From contig WRLF01000010.1 of the NCBI GenBank assembly GCA_009777735.1, positions 1 to 64,000 on the forward strand: a DNA stretch of 64,000 nucleotides, given 5' to 3'. Numbering within the stretch: position 1 is the first letter of the stretch; the number at the start of each line of letters is the position of its first letter. Origin of the DNA: Treponema sp. (GTDB taxonomy: Bacteria; Spirochaetota; Spirochaetia; Treponematales; Breznakiellaceae). Both the position numbers and the translations under genes were made by a program. Below, in pieces: positions 38,801-46,347 of this stretch. The notes beneath the pieces were generated by a model. The model saw nothing but the letters and a program-made list of their open reading frames with translations. It had not been told where the DNA came from and did no database searches.

Positions 38801-40159
38801 ATAATCCGCGGCGATCCAATTATTAATCGCAGCGGAGAAGATATTGTCTCACCGGAAATCGCATACTCCCTCGTATTAAAAAATCCCGAAAAAAATACTA
38901 CAACCCTGTACCTGATTGGACCGGAACAAAAAATTGAAATCAGAAACGGCTCTGAATTTATTATGAAAAAAGGAATGGTGGTTGGGAAAGAAAAAGCCAT
39001 TGCCATGTTTGATCCTTCTTCGGATCCCATCATTGCCGAAGCGAGTGGAACCGTCCAGTATGAAGACATTCTTTCCGGAACAACCCTAAGAGAAGAAATA
39101 AACGAAGAAACGGGAAATATTGAAAAACGTATTACCGAATTCCAGCTTGAGAACAAGCAGCCTCGTATATTTATTTTGGACGGAAACGGAAATGAACTTG
39201 CGTCATACCATCTTCCCGGGGGAGCGGTTCTCCAGGTCAACGATGGTGATAAAATCAAAGCGGGCCGTACAATAGCAAAAATACTCACCACATCATTCCG
39301 GGCGCTGGATATAACCTCCGACCTTCCCCGTGTCAGTGAGCTGTTTGAAGCGCGTAAACCCCGAAGCCCGGCAGAACTGGCAAAAGTTTCCGGGAGGGTT
39401 TCTTTCCATGGAATTGTTAAAGGCAAACGTAAAGTCTCTATCGAAGATTCTTTTGGGCGCGAACATGTACACTATATTCCCATGACGAAACGTCTTCTGG
39501 TGCGTGACGGCGATGTGGTGGAAGCCGGGGAAATTCTCAGCGCCGGTACGAAAAACCCCCATGATGTATTACACATCCTGGGCGAAAATACCCTCCAGCG
39601 CTATTTGATGGACGAAATTCAGCAGTTGTACCGGGTGAGCGGCGTGTCAATTAACGACAAGCATATTGGTATTATCATCCGCCAGATGATGCGCAAAGTA
39701 GAGATACGTTCTGTTGGTGATACAAGCTTCATTTATGGTGAAAGGGTGGATAAATACCGGTTTCATGAGGAAAACACCAGGGTTATTAACGAGGGCGGTC
39801 AGCCTGCTATTGCCCAGCCGATTTTCCAGGGTATTACGAAAGCATCACTCAATGTCGACTCGTTCCTTTCGGCGGCAAGTTTCCAGGAAACCACCCGCGT
39901 GCTGACAAATGCCGCCATAGGCGGCAGCGTTGATTACCTCCGGGGCCTCAAGGAAAACATCATTATCGGCCACCCCATACCTGCGGGTACCGGCATGAAA
40001 CGGTACCGGGACATCAAGCTGTATGATGAGTATAGCCAGGATCTGGAGAAACAGATGCAGGAAATCCTTGAGCAGCGCAGACTTGAAGCTCAATACCGGG
40101 CGGAAGCCGCAGCAACAGCTACAGTGGAAATCAGCATTGAAGAAACCGAAGAAGATTAA
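35819..40159 (+). CDS. rpoC: DNA-directed RNA polymerase subunit beta prime
   Basis: 1446 aa, ATG 35819 after TAGGGAGGATTCAT. It contains the N-terminal zinc motif ([20 protein letters not shown]), the catalytic NADFDGDQM that holds the active-site magnesium, the bridge-helix/trigger-loop region ([39 protein letters not shown]) and the second Cys cluster ([17 protein letters not shown]). In T. pallidum rpsL, rpsG and fusA follow; here they do not. Confidence 0.99.
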   Translation: MRDIQDFDSIKIQLASPEMIRNWSYGEVKKPETINYRTLRPEKDGLFCERIFGTTKEWECYCGKFKSIRYKGVICDRCGVEVTHFKVRRERMGHIELAAPVSHIWYYRSVPSRMGLLLDMAMNALRSVLYYEKYVVIDPADTDLKKGQLLTEDEYSNEQERYGGGFTAGMGAEAIRTLLENLNLDQMAVELREKMIEKKEKCDRRLLKRIEIIESFRKSQNKPEWMILEAIPVIPPELRPMVQLDGGRFATSDLNDLYRRVINRNNRLKRLQVLNAPDIIIRNEKRMLQEAVDALFDNSKKKKVVKGSSNRPLKSISDMLKGKQGRFRQNLLGKRVDYSGRSVITVGPELKMWQCGLPTKMAMELFKPFIMKKLVDKTVVYNIKKAKMLVEDESPEVYAVLDEVVKEHPVLLNRAPTLHRLGIQAFEPVLVEGKAIRLHPLVCHAFNADFDGDQMSVHVPLTHAAQMECWMLMLSVRNLLNPANGKTIVFPSQDMVLGINFLTRIKPNAVRPYSSHPEHKDKVPYYSNAEEALMAVENKYLDFGAVIRIKPVKFPIWDKLGHVVHAREDGTIETTTGRLVFNEELPPEIPFINYEMKDKELRALIEFIFKEKGSWITVAMLEAIKNTGYHYSTLFGATIGLDDIVVPKEKTEMIEKANREVEKIQLDWRKGTITPEERYSKVVDLWTKTNEDLTTKMMKTLEEDRDGFNSIFMMAHSGARGSRQQIRQLAGMRGLMQKPSGEIIELPIRSNFKEGLSVIEFFISTNGARKGLADTALKTAEAGYLTRRLVDIAQDVVVNEEDCGTINGIDYTAIKEGEDIIESLKDRIVGRYTLERVKHPITGEIIIDVNEEITEEIAAAIDAAGVEMVRLRTVLTCEAKHGVCRMCYGRNLATNRAVDIGEAVGTIAAQSIGQPGTQLTMRTFHTGGTATKMSEESRIFFKYPVYIRDVAGVHVELENGRWLFTRRGHAMVCKVMQEYTLESSDKLLVEDGSRIIRGDPIINRSGEDIVSPEIAYSLVLKNPEKNTTTLYLIGPEQKIEIRNGSEFIMKKGMVVGKEKAIAMFDPSSDPIIAEASGTVQYEDILSGTTLREEINEETGNIEKRITEFQLENKQPRIFILDGNGNELASYHLPGGAVLQVNDGDKIKAGRTIAKILTTSFRALDITSDLPRVSELFEARKPRSPAELAKVSGRVSFHGIVKGKRKVSIEDSFGREHVHYIPMTKRLLVRDGDVVEAGEILSAGTKNPHDVLHILGENTLQRYLMDEIQQLYRVSGVSINDKHIGIIIRQMMRKVEIRSVGDTSFIYGERVDKYRFHEENTRVINEGGQPAIAQPIFQGITKASLNVDSFLSAASFQETTRVLTNAAIGGSVDYLRGLKENIIIGHPIPAGTGMKRYRDIKLYDEYSQDLEKQMQEILEQRRLEAQYRAEAAATATVEISIEETEED

Positions 40160-40299
40160 TTAGTGTCAGTCACCGATTTCTTCTGGTGTCGTTAGGTGTA
40201 ATCGACACCATATATAGCGTACCTCCTGGCTTGGCAGAATAAATTTTTACGGTGTGTCGGCATTTTTTAAAAAAAAGTTAGCTTTTTTTCCGGTTTCTC

Positions 40300-40328
40300 T
40301 TGCAATATAAATAACTATAAACGATAAT
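40300..40328 (+). promoter_or_regulatory. Probable sigma-70 promoter of the G9-tract gene
   Basis: TTGCAA (40300-40305), 17 nt, GATAAT (40323-40328), 30 nt before the start codon, with CGGGAGGCGG as the ribosome site. The stretch from 40160 also holds GGTGTCG/CGACACC (about 40185-40209), which may be a weak stem after rpoC. Confidence 0.45.
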
Positions 40329-40358
40329 CTATAATATAAAACGTCGGGAGGCGGTTAC

Positions 40359-40808
40359 ATGAGTTTGTCAGTTAAGGATATCGCGGGAGCATTAAAGCTG
40401 GAGATTAGAGCAGTTGAACAGCTTGCAAAATACCTGTATCCAAACAAGGTATTATTGACCCACGATGAGGCTCTGGTTTTGCGGGATTACTATTACAAAT
40501 TTGGGGGGGGGCCCGCAGGAATTGAAGTTGGACCATATAATGAATGGATGAAACTGGAAAGGATGAAAGCGCTCATAAGGGCCAGGCTAGAAGTCATTGA
40601 AGATAAGCAGGTGGCTTGTGTTTCAAAATTAAACACCCTTGCCGGTGTTTTTCCTGCAACGAACGAGACACTTCCGGCTACTGTTATGCCGCGGGGACAT
40701 GATCCTGCCGCATTATTAAAATTTCCGGCTACAAAGGTGGTTGCAAAATCTGTTCCGGGCAAGGAACGAAGGGCTGGTCTCTTTACAGGGGTTTCTGTTA
40801 AATATTAA
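40359..40808 (+). CDS. Hypothetical protein containing an in-frame G9 tract
   Basis: 149 aa, ATG 40359 after GGGAGGCGGTTAC. It has no signal peptide. The N-terminus (LSVKDIAGALKLEIRAVEQL) looks like a helix-turn-helix or small helical domain: VKDIA, then LTHDEALVLRDYY. The C-terminal half is Ala/Thr/Pro-rich and low in structure. A run of nine G residues at 40503-40511 encodes three Gly (about residues 49-51), and loss or gain of one G would truncate the protein. It overlaps the end of the convergent radical-SAM gene by 4 nt. I do not recognise the family. Confidence 0.6.
   Translation: MSLSVKDIAGALKLEIRAVEQLAKYLYPNKVLLTHDEALVLRDYYYKFGGGPAGIEVGPYNEWMKLERMKALIRARLEVIEDKQVACVSKLNTLAGVFPATNETLPATVMPRGHDPAALLKFPATKVVAKSVPGKERRAGLFTGVSVKY
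40503..40511 (+). repeat. Poly-G9 tract inside a coding region
   Basis: Nine consecutive G within the hypothetical gene at 40359. Homopolymeric G tracts are known slipped-strand switches in Treponema pallidum; here that role is inference. Confidence 0.6.
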
Positions 40809-42211
40809 CCCCATGTACGGATAGCTTCCAAAAGATCATCTTTTGGAATGCCCCAGTTACGGTCAAAACGTAAAAAAAGATAATCCGAAAGAGCCAAAAA
40901 ACGGTCAAAAGCCGGCTGCTGGCACATGTCTGCAAGTCTCCGGTTAACGATGAGTTCCCAAAAACGGGCGAAGTTTTTCAGGCGATTCATATCGGGTGCT
41001 GAGATGGCCGAGGTTGCCAGAACCTCATAAGGCGGAGCGGAACTATAACACATTCCAAAAGCATCCGAGAGCCGGGCAATTGGCGCACCGGGCAGCAGTT
41101 TAAGAATACCTAGTTGAATTTCATTATCCTTGCGTGCAGATGCCGTGTTAAGGGCATCTACAAGTGAATCAAAGCCTTTTCCAAAAGAAATCATGTCTTC
41201 ACCGGGGAGCCCGGCAATAAGATCGGCATGAATAATTGCGTTGGTTTTTTCCCGTAAAAGGCGAATAGCTGCAAGTTCCCGTTCCGGATCTGACGGCCTG
41301 CCGATACGGGCGGAAACATCAGGATTGAGGGTTTGAATGCCGATTTCCAGACGCAGCGTTCCGGGGGGAAAACGGGTTATGGTTTCTGTCAGTTCCGCCG
41401 GGAAACGGGAGGGAACCATCTCAAAATGGATGGTAAGGGGGCGGTTTTGTCCCGTTATTTTTTTCAGAAAGTAATCCATTATTTTTTGCGCCCGCCCGAT
41501 GTCAAAATTAAATGTCCTGTCAAGAAATTTAATGGTCCTTGCCCCTCGCTGAATTAACTCATCCATTTCAGCAAAAAACGGTTCAAGAGGAAACTCCCGT
41601 ATTTTTCCGGAGTGAGCGCTCAGGCAAAACGCGCAAGCATAGGGGCAGCCGCGGCTTGCTTCTGCATAGATCAGCTTTTTATGCAGGTCTTCATCTGTGT
41701 ATAAACCGTAACCGCTTTGAATATGAGCCGGATTGACAGGTATGAATTCCCGGTTCAAAAACACAATGGGCTTGTTTGGTTGTGCCGGATACCCGGTGTT
41801 TTCTTCATGCAGAATTTCTTCGCATAGCCCCCGAAAAGCAATCTCTCCCTCGCCGCAAACACAGTAATCTGCGTAGCGAAATATCTCCGCATCAGGAGGC
41901 AGATATGATACTTCCGGTCCGCCAAGGACAATGATAGGCCGTTGCGTGTGTGTCCCCCATTCTTTTCGCAGCTCACCGAGCAGTTCCAGTGTAGCTGTAT
42001 GGTTCCAAATGGAAACTGACAGGCCAAGAATTTGCGGTCTGGCTGCAAGGATGGGGCCGGTTTTTTCCTGCATTGGCTGGCGCAGGGCAAACTCAATTAT
42101 ATCGCAGGAGTTTTCCAGCGGGCCAAGGTTTGCTTTCAACAGCCGCAGGGCCAATGACGGATGTATCCATTTGGCATTTATCGTTGCAAGGAGGATGCTT
42201 CCGCGTTTCAT
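40805..42211 (-). CDS. B12-binding-domain radical SAM protein
   Basis: 468 aa, ATG 42211. The N-terminal 150 residues form a cobalamin-binding-like Rossmann domain (ILATINAKWIHPSLALRLLK, IIVLGGPEVSY). The radical SAM core has the cluster motif C-P-Y-A-C-A-F-C (Cys-x3-Cys-x2-Cys) in EASRGCPYACAFC, and IQTLNPDVSARIGR. The C-terminus matches the DUF4080 type seen in these proteins. Such enzymes often modify metabolites or RNA; the substrate is not visible. The next gene downstream converges with a 4-nt overlap; upstream the arfB gene ends 9 nt away, so the two are probably cotranscribed. Confidence 0.85.
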   Translation of the reverse strand: MKRGSILLATINAKWIHPSLALRLLKANLGPLENSCDIIEFALRQPMQEKTGPILAARPQILGLSVSIWNHTATLELLGELRKEWGTHTQRPIIVLGGPEVSYLPPDAEIFRYADYCVCGEGEIAFRGLCEEILHEENTGYPAQPNKPIVFLNREFIPVNPAHIQSGYGLYTDEDLHKKLIYAEASRGCPYACAFCLSAHSGKIREFPLEPFFAEMDELIQRGARTIKFLDRTFNFDIGRAQKIMDYFLKKITGQNRPLTIHFEMVPSRFPAELTETITRFPPGTLRLEIGIQTLNPDVSARIGRPSDPERELAAIRLLREKTNAIIHADLIAGLPGEDMISFGKGFDSLVDALNTASARKDNEIQLGILKLLPGAPIARLSDAFGMCYSSAPPYEVLATSAISAPDMNRLKNFARFWELIVNRRLADMCQQPAFDRFLALSDYLFLRFDRNWGIPKDDLLEAIRTWG

Positions 42212-42220
42212 GGGTTCTGC

Positions 42221-42637
42221 TCATTCTGCGGGGGAAAAGCGTCTGAGTGCTTTTTTCCGGCTATGGAGATTTTTCGATTTGAGCCGTTTCTCGCGGGCGG
42301 CTTGTGAGGGCTTTGTCGGGCGGCGGCGTTTGGGCAGACGCGCTGCGGCAGTGATGAGCGATTCAAGGCGAAAACAGGCGCGATCCAGATTCGTGCGCTG
42401 GGATCGCTCTTCGTCTGAGCTTATGACAATTGCATCTTCGCTGGAGATGCGGTTTGCCAGCAATTCCCGCACTCGTGCCATTTCAGCTTCCGACAGACCG
42501 TCAATGTCGGCAAGCCGCAGCCGCAGAGTCACCTTGGTGTTGACCTTGTTGACATTCTGCCCTCCGGGGCCGCCGGACCGGGAAAAGCTTGCGGTTGCAG
42601 CGCTGCGGATAGACTGTTTCAAAAGAACGGTATTCAT
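42221..42637 (-). CDS. arfB: Alternative ribosome-rescue peptidyl-tRNA hydrolase (ArfB/YaeJ type)
   Basis: 138 aa from ATG 42637; the longer open frame from 42685 would overlap the PIN gene. GGQ at residues 25-27 in RSGGPGGQNVNKVNTKVTLR is the release-factor catalytic motif, and there is no codon-recognition domain. The C-terminal tail is strongly basic (REKRLKSKNLHSRKKALRR), as needed to enter the empty mRNA channel. It frees stalled ribosomes. Confidence 0.9.
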   Translation of the reverse strand: MNTVLLKQSIRSAATASFSRSGGPGGQNVNKVNTKVTLRLRLADIDGLSEAEMARVRELLANRISSEDAIVISSDEERSQRTNLDRACFRLESLITAAARLPKRRRPTKPSQAAREKRLKSKNLHSRKKALRRFSPAE

Positions 42638-42644
42638 GCCGCGC

Positions 42645-43058
42645 CTAGTCCAAAACCGCAACGCCGTGTTTTTTCGCGGCGGCATGCAAGCTTTCGTCGA
42701 GAGTACAGAGCGTAGCGTTCTTGCGATCCGCTAATTCCAAATAAGCTGTATCGTAGGCACTGAGGTTGTAATCATTGCATAGGTGTAATAGTTTTTGTGC
42801 GTAGTCAGTCCCTGTTCCATAATCAGCTATTATATTAAAAGAAGTCAGCATTGGGAAAAACTGTACAACTCTTTCATAGGTATAACGCCTGCGTCGTATC
42901 AGATTTTGAAAAATATTAGCGATTTCATACCAGAGTATATGCGGAGCATATTTTTCATCTTCATTTTGGATACTTCTGTACAATTTTTTTACATACAGAT
43001 TATTTTCATCCGGAATAATGAGCGCAGCGATAAAAGATGCATCAAAGATATAAATCAC
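42645..43058 (-). CDS. PIN-domain toxin (VapC-like ribonuclease)
   Basis: 137 aa starting at GTG 43058, whose G is shared with the stop codon of the antitoxin gene (TAGTG), so the pair is translationally coupled. Acidic PIN residues are visible: Asp6 (IFDAS), Glu45 (LWYEIAN), Asp near 102 (SAYDTAYLELA) and Asp near 120 (TLDES). It is probably a magnesium-dependent RNase that cuts tRNA or rRNA and is held inactive by the partner. Confidence 0.85.
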   Translation of the reverse strand: MIYIFDASFIAALIIPDENNLYVKKLYRSIQNEDEKYAPHILWYEIANIFQNLIRRRRYTYERVVQFFPMLTSFNIIADYGTGTDYAQKLLHLCNDYNLSAYDTAYLELADRKNATLCTLDESLHAAAKKHGVAVLD

Positions 43059-43306
43059 TATGGCCGTCCTTCTTCAATTGCTTCACGGATATTAAACGAT
43101 CCCGGTTCGCCCCTGTAGTACTTTCGCATTTCCTGGAGTTTTTCCACCGCTTCCTTAAAGGTCATCTCCGGTTCCTTCTGAAAAGGAATGATCTTTGCCA
43201 CGGGTTTCCCCCGCCGGGTAATAATGAAATCCGCGCCGTGTTCGGCTTTTTCGAGAATTTGCGAAAAATGAGTCTTTGCTTCAAAAGCCCCGATTTGCTG
43301 TGTCAT
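43058..43306 (-). CDS. Phd/YefM-type antitoxin
   Basis: 82 aa from ATG 43306, behind GGAGG at 6 nt; the upstream open codons are not needed. The N-terminal MTQQIGAFEAKTHFSQILEK and ADFIITRRGKPVAKIIPF are the Phd/YefM DNA-binding fold. The C-terminal third (EAVEKLQEMRKYYRGE, acidic and flexible) should wrap the toxin. It likely represses its own promoter through the boxes at 43320-43373. Confidence 0.9.
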   Translation of the reverse strand: MTQQIGAFEAKTHFSQILEKAEHGADFIITRRGKPVAKIIPFQKEPEMTFKEAVEKLQEMRKYYRGEPGSFNIREAIEEGRP

Positions 43307-43319
43307 ATCTGCCTCCATC

Positions 43320-43373
43320 AACCAGTTTAACAGACTGGTTGGTAAATGGCAAGTAACCAGTTGATAACCAGTT
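43320..43373 (-). promoter_or_regulatory. Operator boxes of the toxin-antitoxin pair
   Basis: AACCAGT at 43320 and its inverse ACTGGTT at 43334 form a palindrome. Two direct copies AACCAGTT at 43355 and 43366 are spaced 11 bp, one helical turn. They begin 14 nt upstream of the antitoxin start, as expected for autoregulation. Confidence 0.6.
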
Positions 43374-43396
43374 GGTATTGTATTTAGCAGTCCTGT

Positions 43397-43597
43397 GTGT
43401 TGAATTCGTCGGACGTAATGGAAAATTATCCATACATTCCGACAGGCGAGCGGTGGTCTTATATTAATAACGTACTCCAGAGAGCCGTCATGATACATGA
43501 CGATATTGTCGGCATCTGGACTATCTGGGACCCTGATGTTTTTGAAGGGAATGATCGGCAGAGGTATTACGTTATAAGGTTGAGTGATATAATATAA
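43397..43597 (+). pseudogene. Fragment of a dCache-like sensor domain
   Basis: 66 codons from a GTG at 43397, or an ATG in the same frame at 43418, with no good ribosome site. ERWSYINNVLQRAVMIHDD and GIWTIWDPDVFEGND match the helix and strand with W-x-P-x-x-F-x-G-x-D of dCache ligand-binding domains in chemoreceptors. It stops 3 nt before the histidine kinase gene. It is probably the remnant of a second sensor gene, or a displaced part of the kinase's own sensor. Confidence 0.45.
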
Positions 43598-43600
43598 ATA

Positions 43601-46204
43601 ATGATTAGTAAATACATTCTTAATTTACCACTTCGTCTAAGAGCAATAGTTATTATTATCATTACGAATGTGATTATTATTTTGTTCAGCGTTTTTGTTG
43701 GCATTTGGTTTGTAAGAGGTTATATTACCAGCGCCAATGAAACTGATTTGTCTCTGGTAGCGGAAATTGCCGACCATTTTATCAGCAGTGAGATTGATAA
43801 TCTGCGATTAAAAGTTTTTAATATTGCTCAAAGCCTGGCAGATACCAGTGAAATAGATTGGCCGGAAATCGCTGCAATGCAAGAAAGCCTCTACCCCGAG
43901 TTTATTGGGATAGCGGTTTTTGATGTAGAAGCATCATTAAATATGCGGATCATTTTTGAAACAGGTACAATATCGGCATCCCCGGAAATAATCGAAGATA
44001 TATTTGTGAAAAATTCTTTCCGGGAACATCCGGCCTCCGAAACTGCTCACTGGGAAAATATATCTTTTTCATCCACCTATCCTTCCGGCGCCGGAATGGT
44101 ATTTTATTTGACTGTTTCTTTACTGACAAATTATGGTGAAAGATTATTGGTACTTACACTTCCGGGCATGTATTTTAGCGATCGTTTTAACCGGTTTGTT
44201 ATATGGGAAACAGGCCATATTTTTATGGTTGATGCTGAAGGAAATATGATTGCCAATATGCGGGAATACTGGGTACAAAACCGTATTAATTTTTTCAGGG
44301 AGGCGGAATCAAACAGGGAAGAATTTGGAGCGGTAGCTGCAGTATTGGAACGAGTAGTAAAAGGTGAAACCGGAATAGGGTATTTTCCCATGGCCGGTGT
44401 CCCAAGGCTCTGTTCCTATAGGCCGGTGAGTGCCTCGCTGGAAGGCTGGGGTATGGGGATTATAGCGCCCCTGCCGGAAAGTCCTTTCAGAAATATAGAC
44501 AGAGGACTCATTGCCGTCGGACTTGTAGCTTTTTCATTGAGTGTTGCCGCCTCAATATTTTTCTCAAGGCTGATTATTAAACCCTTTGCAGAAAAAGAAG
44601 TGGCAGAAGCAAGCTCAAGGCATAAAAGTTCCTTTCTTGCCAACATGAGTCATGAAATACGCACTCCCATGAATGCAATCCTGGGTATGACCGAATTAAC
44701 CCTGCGTGAAAATAACCTCGAAGCTATCTATAAGAATACATTGATGGTAAAACAGGCCGGAACCCATCTCTTGTCCATTATCAATGAAATTCTGGATTTT
44801 TCCAAGATAGAAACAGGAAAATTGGAAATTATCCCTGCCGAATATTTATTGTCAAATTTATTAGACGATGTAATTAATATTATTAAAATGAGAACCATAG
44901 AGACCCGGCTGCGTTTCGTTGTAAATATTGACAGCAAGATACCCAATACATTAATTGGTGACGATCTAAGGGTGCGTCAGATATTGATAAATATATTAAA
45001 CAATGCGGTTAAATTTACAAAAAAAGGATTTGTTTCACTTTCGGTACAATGCGAAAAAACCAGTGAAAAAGAAATAAATTTACTTATGGAAATAACTGAT
45101 TCGGGAATAGGTATAAAACAAGAAGACTTACAAATATTATTTGGTGAATTCATTCAAGTTGATATTAGTAAAAATAAAAACATTGAAGGTACAGGACTGG
45201 GGCTTGTAATAACGCAAAAATTAGTGCAGGCTATGAATGGAACTATCAATGTTACCTCAGAGTATGGAATAGGCACTACATTTTCCATCAAAATACCTCA
45301 GGGGGTTCATTCGCCGGAAATTCTGGCAACAGTAAAAAATCCCCGTGATAAGAGTGTTATTGTCTATGAAAATCGTAAAATAACCGCCAGTTCCATTGTC
45401 TATGCCATAGAAAGTCTTGATGTACAGTGTACGCATGTTGCCAGCAATGATGAATTAATTGAAAAAATGTCAAATGAGCAGCATGCGTTTCTTTTTATTC
45501 CTAATGCCTTGTACCAGAAAAACAAAGATGTCATTGCCGATCTTTGCTCTGATACTCAAGTTGTTATTCTCACTGAATTTGGCGAAACTGTATCTGACAC
45601 AAAATTGAGTACTCTTGATATGCCTGTATATTCGGTGTCTATAGCCAATATTCTCTACGGATTAACCGGAAATATTTTCATAAACGATGAGAATAACTTA
45701 AATGTAGAGTTTACCGCACCTGAGGCAAACATTCTTATTGTTGACGACATCATTACCAATTTAAAAATAGTCAAAGGGTTGCTTGAACCTTACAAAGTGA
45801 AGGTTGATATGTGTAAATGCGGTAAAACGGCTATTGAATCCATAAAAGTAAATCGCTATGATCTGATTTTTATGGATCATCTAATGCCCGAAATGACCGG
45901 TATTGAAACTACCAGGCGTATAAGGGAATGGGAAAAAGAATTAGGGATCGGGGAACAGGGATCAGGGAACAGGGGTCGTAGTTCGTTAAATAACAGTGAT
46001 TCTGAGTTATCTCCCGATAGTCCGAATGAAGACTTCCAATCCCCGGTCCCCATTATAGCTCTAACCGCCCATGCGGTTTTAGGCTCTAAGGAAATATTTT
46101 TAGAGAACGGGTTTAACGATTATTTATCAAAACCATTAGACACTGGTAAACTTAATACTATTCTGGAAAAATGGATACCATCTGAAAAAAAAATAAGAAA
46201 ATAA
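43601..46204 (+). CDS. Hybrid histidine kinase with receiver domain
   Basis: 867 aa, ATG 43601, no strong ribosome site. A membrane helix (VIIIITNVIIILFSVFVGIW) leads to a periplasmic sensor of about 270 residues and a second helix near residue 305. The HisKA H-box has His351 (MSHEIRTPMNAIL). The ATP domain shows the N-box DLRVRQILINILNNAVKF, then DSGIG and GTGLGLVITQKLV. A receiver domain follows with Asp759 (FMDHLMPEMTG). Residues about 781-817 interrupt the receiver with a repeat-derived segment (GIGEQGSGNRGRSSLNN). The frame is open to its natural end, so the protein is made, but receiver folding may be changed. It is probably a two-component sensor that may work with the neighbouring chemoreceptor. 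Confidence 0.9.
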   Translation: MISKYILNLPLRLRAIVIIIITNVIIILFSVFVGIWFVRGYITSANETDLSLVAEIADHFISSEIDNLRLKVFNIAQSLADTSEIDWPEIAAMQESLYPEFIGIAVFDVEASLNMRIIFETGTISASPEIIEDIFVKNSFREHPASETAHWENISFSSTYPSGAGMVFYLTVSLLTNYGERLLVLTLPGMYFSDRFNRFVIWETGHIFMVDAEGNMIANMREYWVQNRINFFREAESNREEFGAVAAVLERVVKGETGIGYFPMAGVPRLCSYRPVSASLEGWGMGIIAPLPESPFRNIDRGLIAVGLVAFSLSVAASIFFSRLIIKPFAEKEVAEASSRHKSSFLANMSHEIRTPMNAILGMTELTLRENNLEAIYKNTLMVKQAGTHLLSIINEILDFSKIETGKLEIIPAEYLLSNLLDDVINIIKMRTIETRLRFVVNIDSKIPNTLIGDDLRVRQILINILNNAVKFTKKGFVSLSVQCEKTSEKEINLLMEITDSGIGIKQEDLQILFGEFIQVDISKNKNIEGTGLGLVITQKLVQAMNGTINVTSEYGIGTTFSIKIPQGVHSPEILATVKNPRDKSVIVYENRKITASSIVYAIESLDVQCTHVASNDELIEKMSNEQHAFLFIPNALYQKNKDVIADLCSDTQVVILTEFGETVSDTKLSTLDMPVYSVSIANILYGLTGNIFINDENNLNVEFTAPEANILIVDDIITNLKIVKGLLEPYKVKVDMCKCGKTAIESIKVNRYDLIFMDHLMPEMTGIETTRRIREWEKELGIGEQGSGNRGRSSLNNSDSELSPDSPNEDFQSPVPIIALTAHAVLGSKEIFLENGFNDYLSKPLDTGKLNTILEKWIPSEKKIRK
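45941..46050. repeat. Dispersed GGGAACAG repeat inserted in frame in the kinase receiver domain
   Basis: The segment starts with GGGATCGGGGAACAGGGATC, continues with more GGGAACAGG, and ends with CCCCGGTCCCC. It has the same two ends as the array at 32045-32165. Typical receiver domains pass directly from the helix ending REWEKE to the strand VPIIALTAHA; the extra 110 nt lies exactly there. Confidence 0.6.
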
Positions 46205-46347
46205 GCGGCGGAACGATCAACCGGGAAACCACAGCCAAACTAATGACAGAGGTTTATAAGTTTAAGATAGTGTAATTTGAATTGACAATCCAAATAGAAC
46301 AAAGTAATCTATACAGAAGGCCAAGTCTTTCTAAAAGGAGTCCTGCT

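Noticed and set aside
46282-46347. TTG start for the chemoreceptor 66 nt earlier
   Set aside because: It has no ribosome site and adds a hydrophilic leader; the GTG at 46348 has AAAGGAG at proper spacing.
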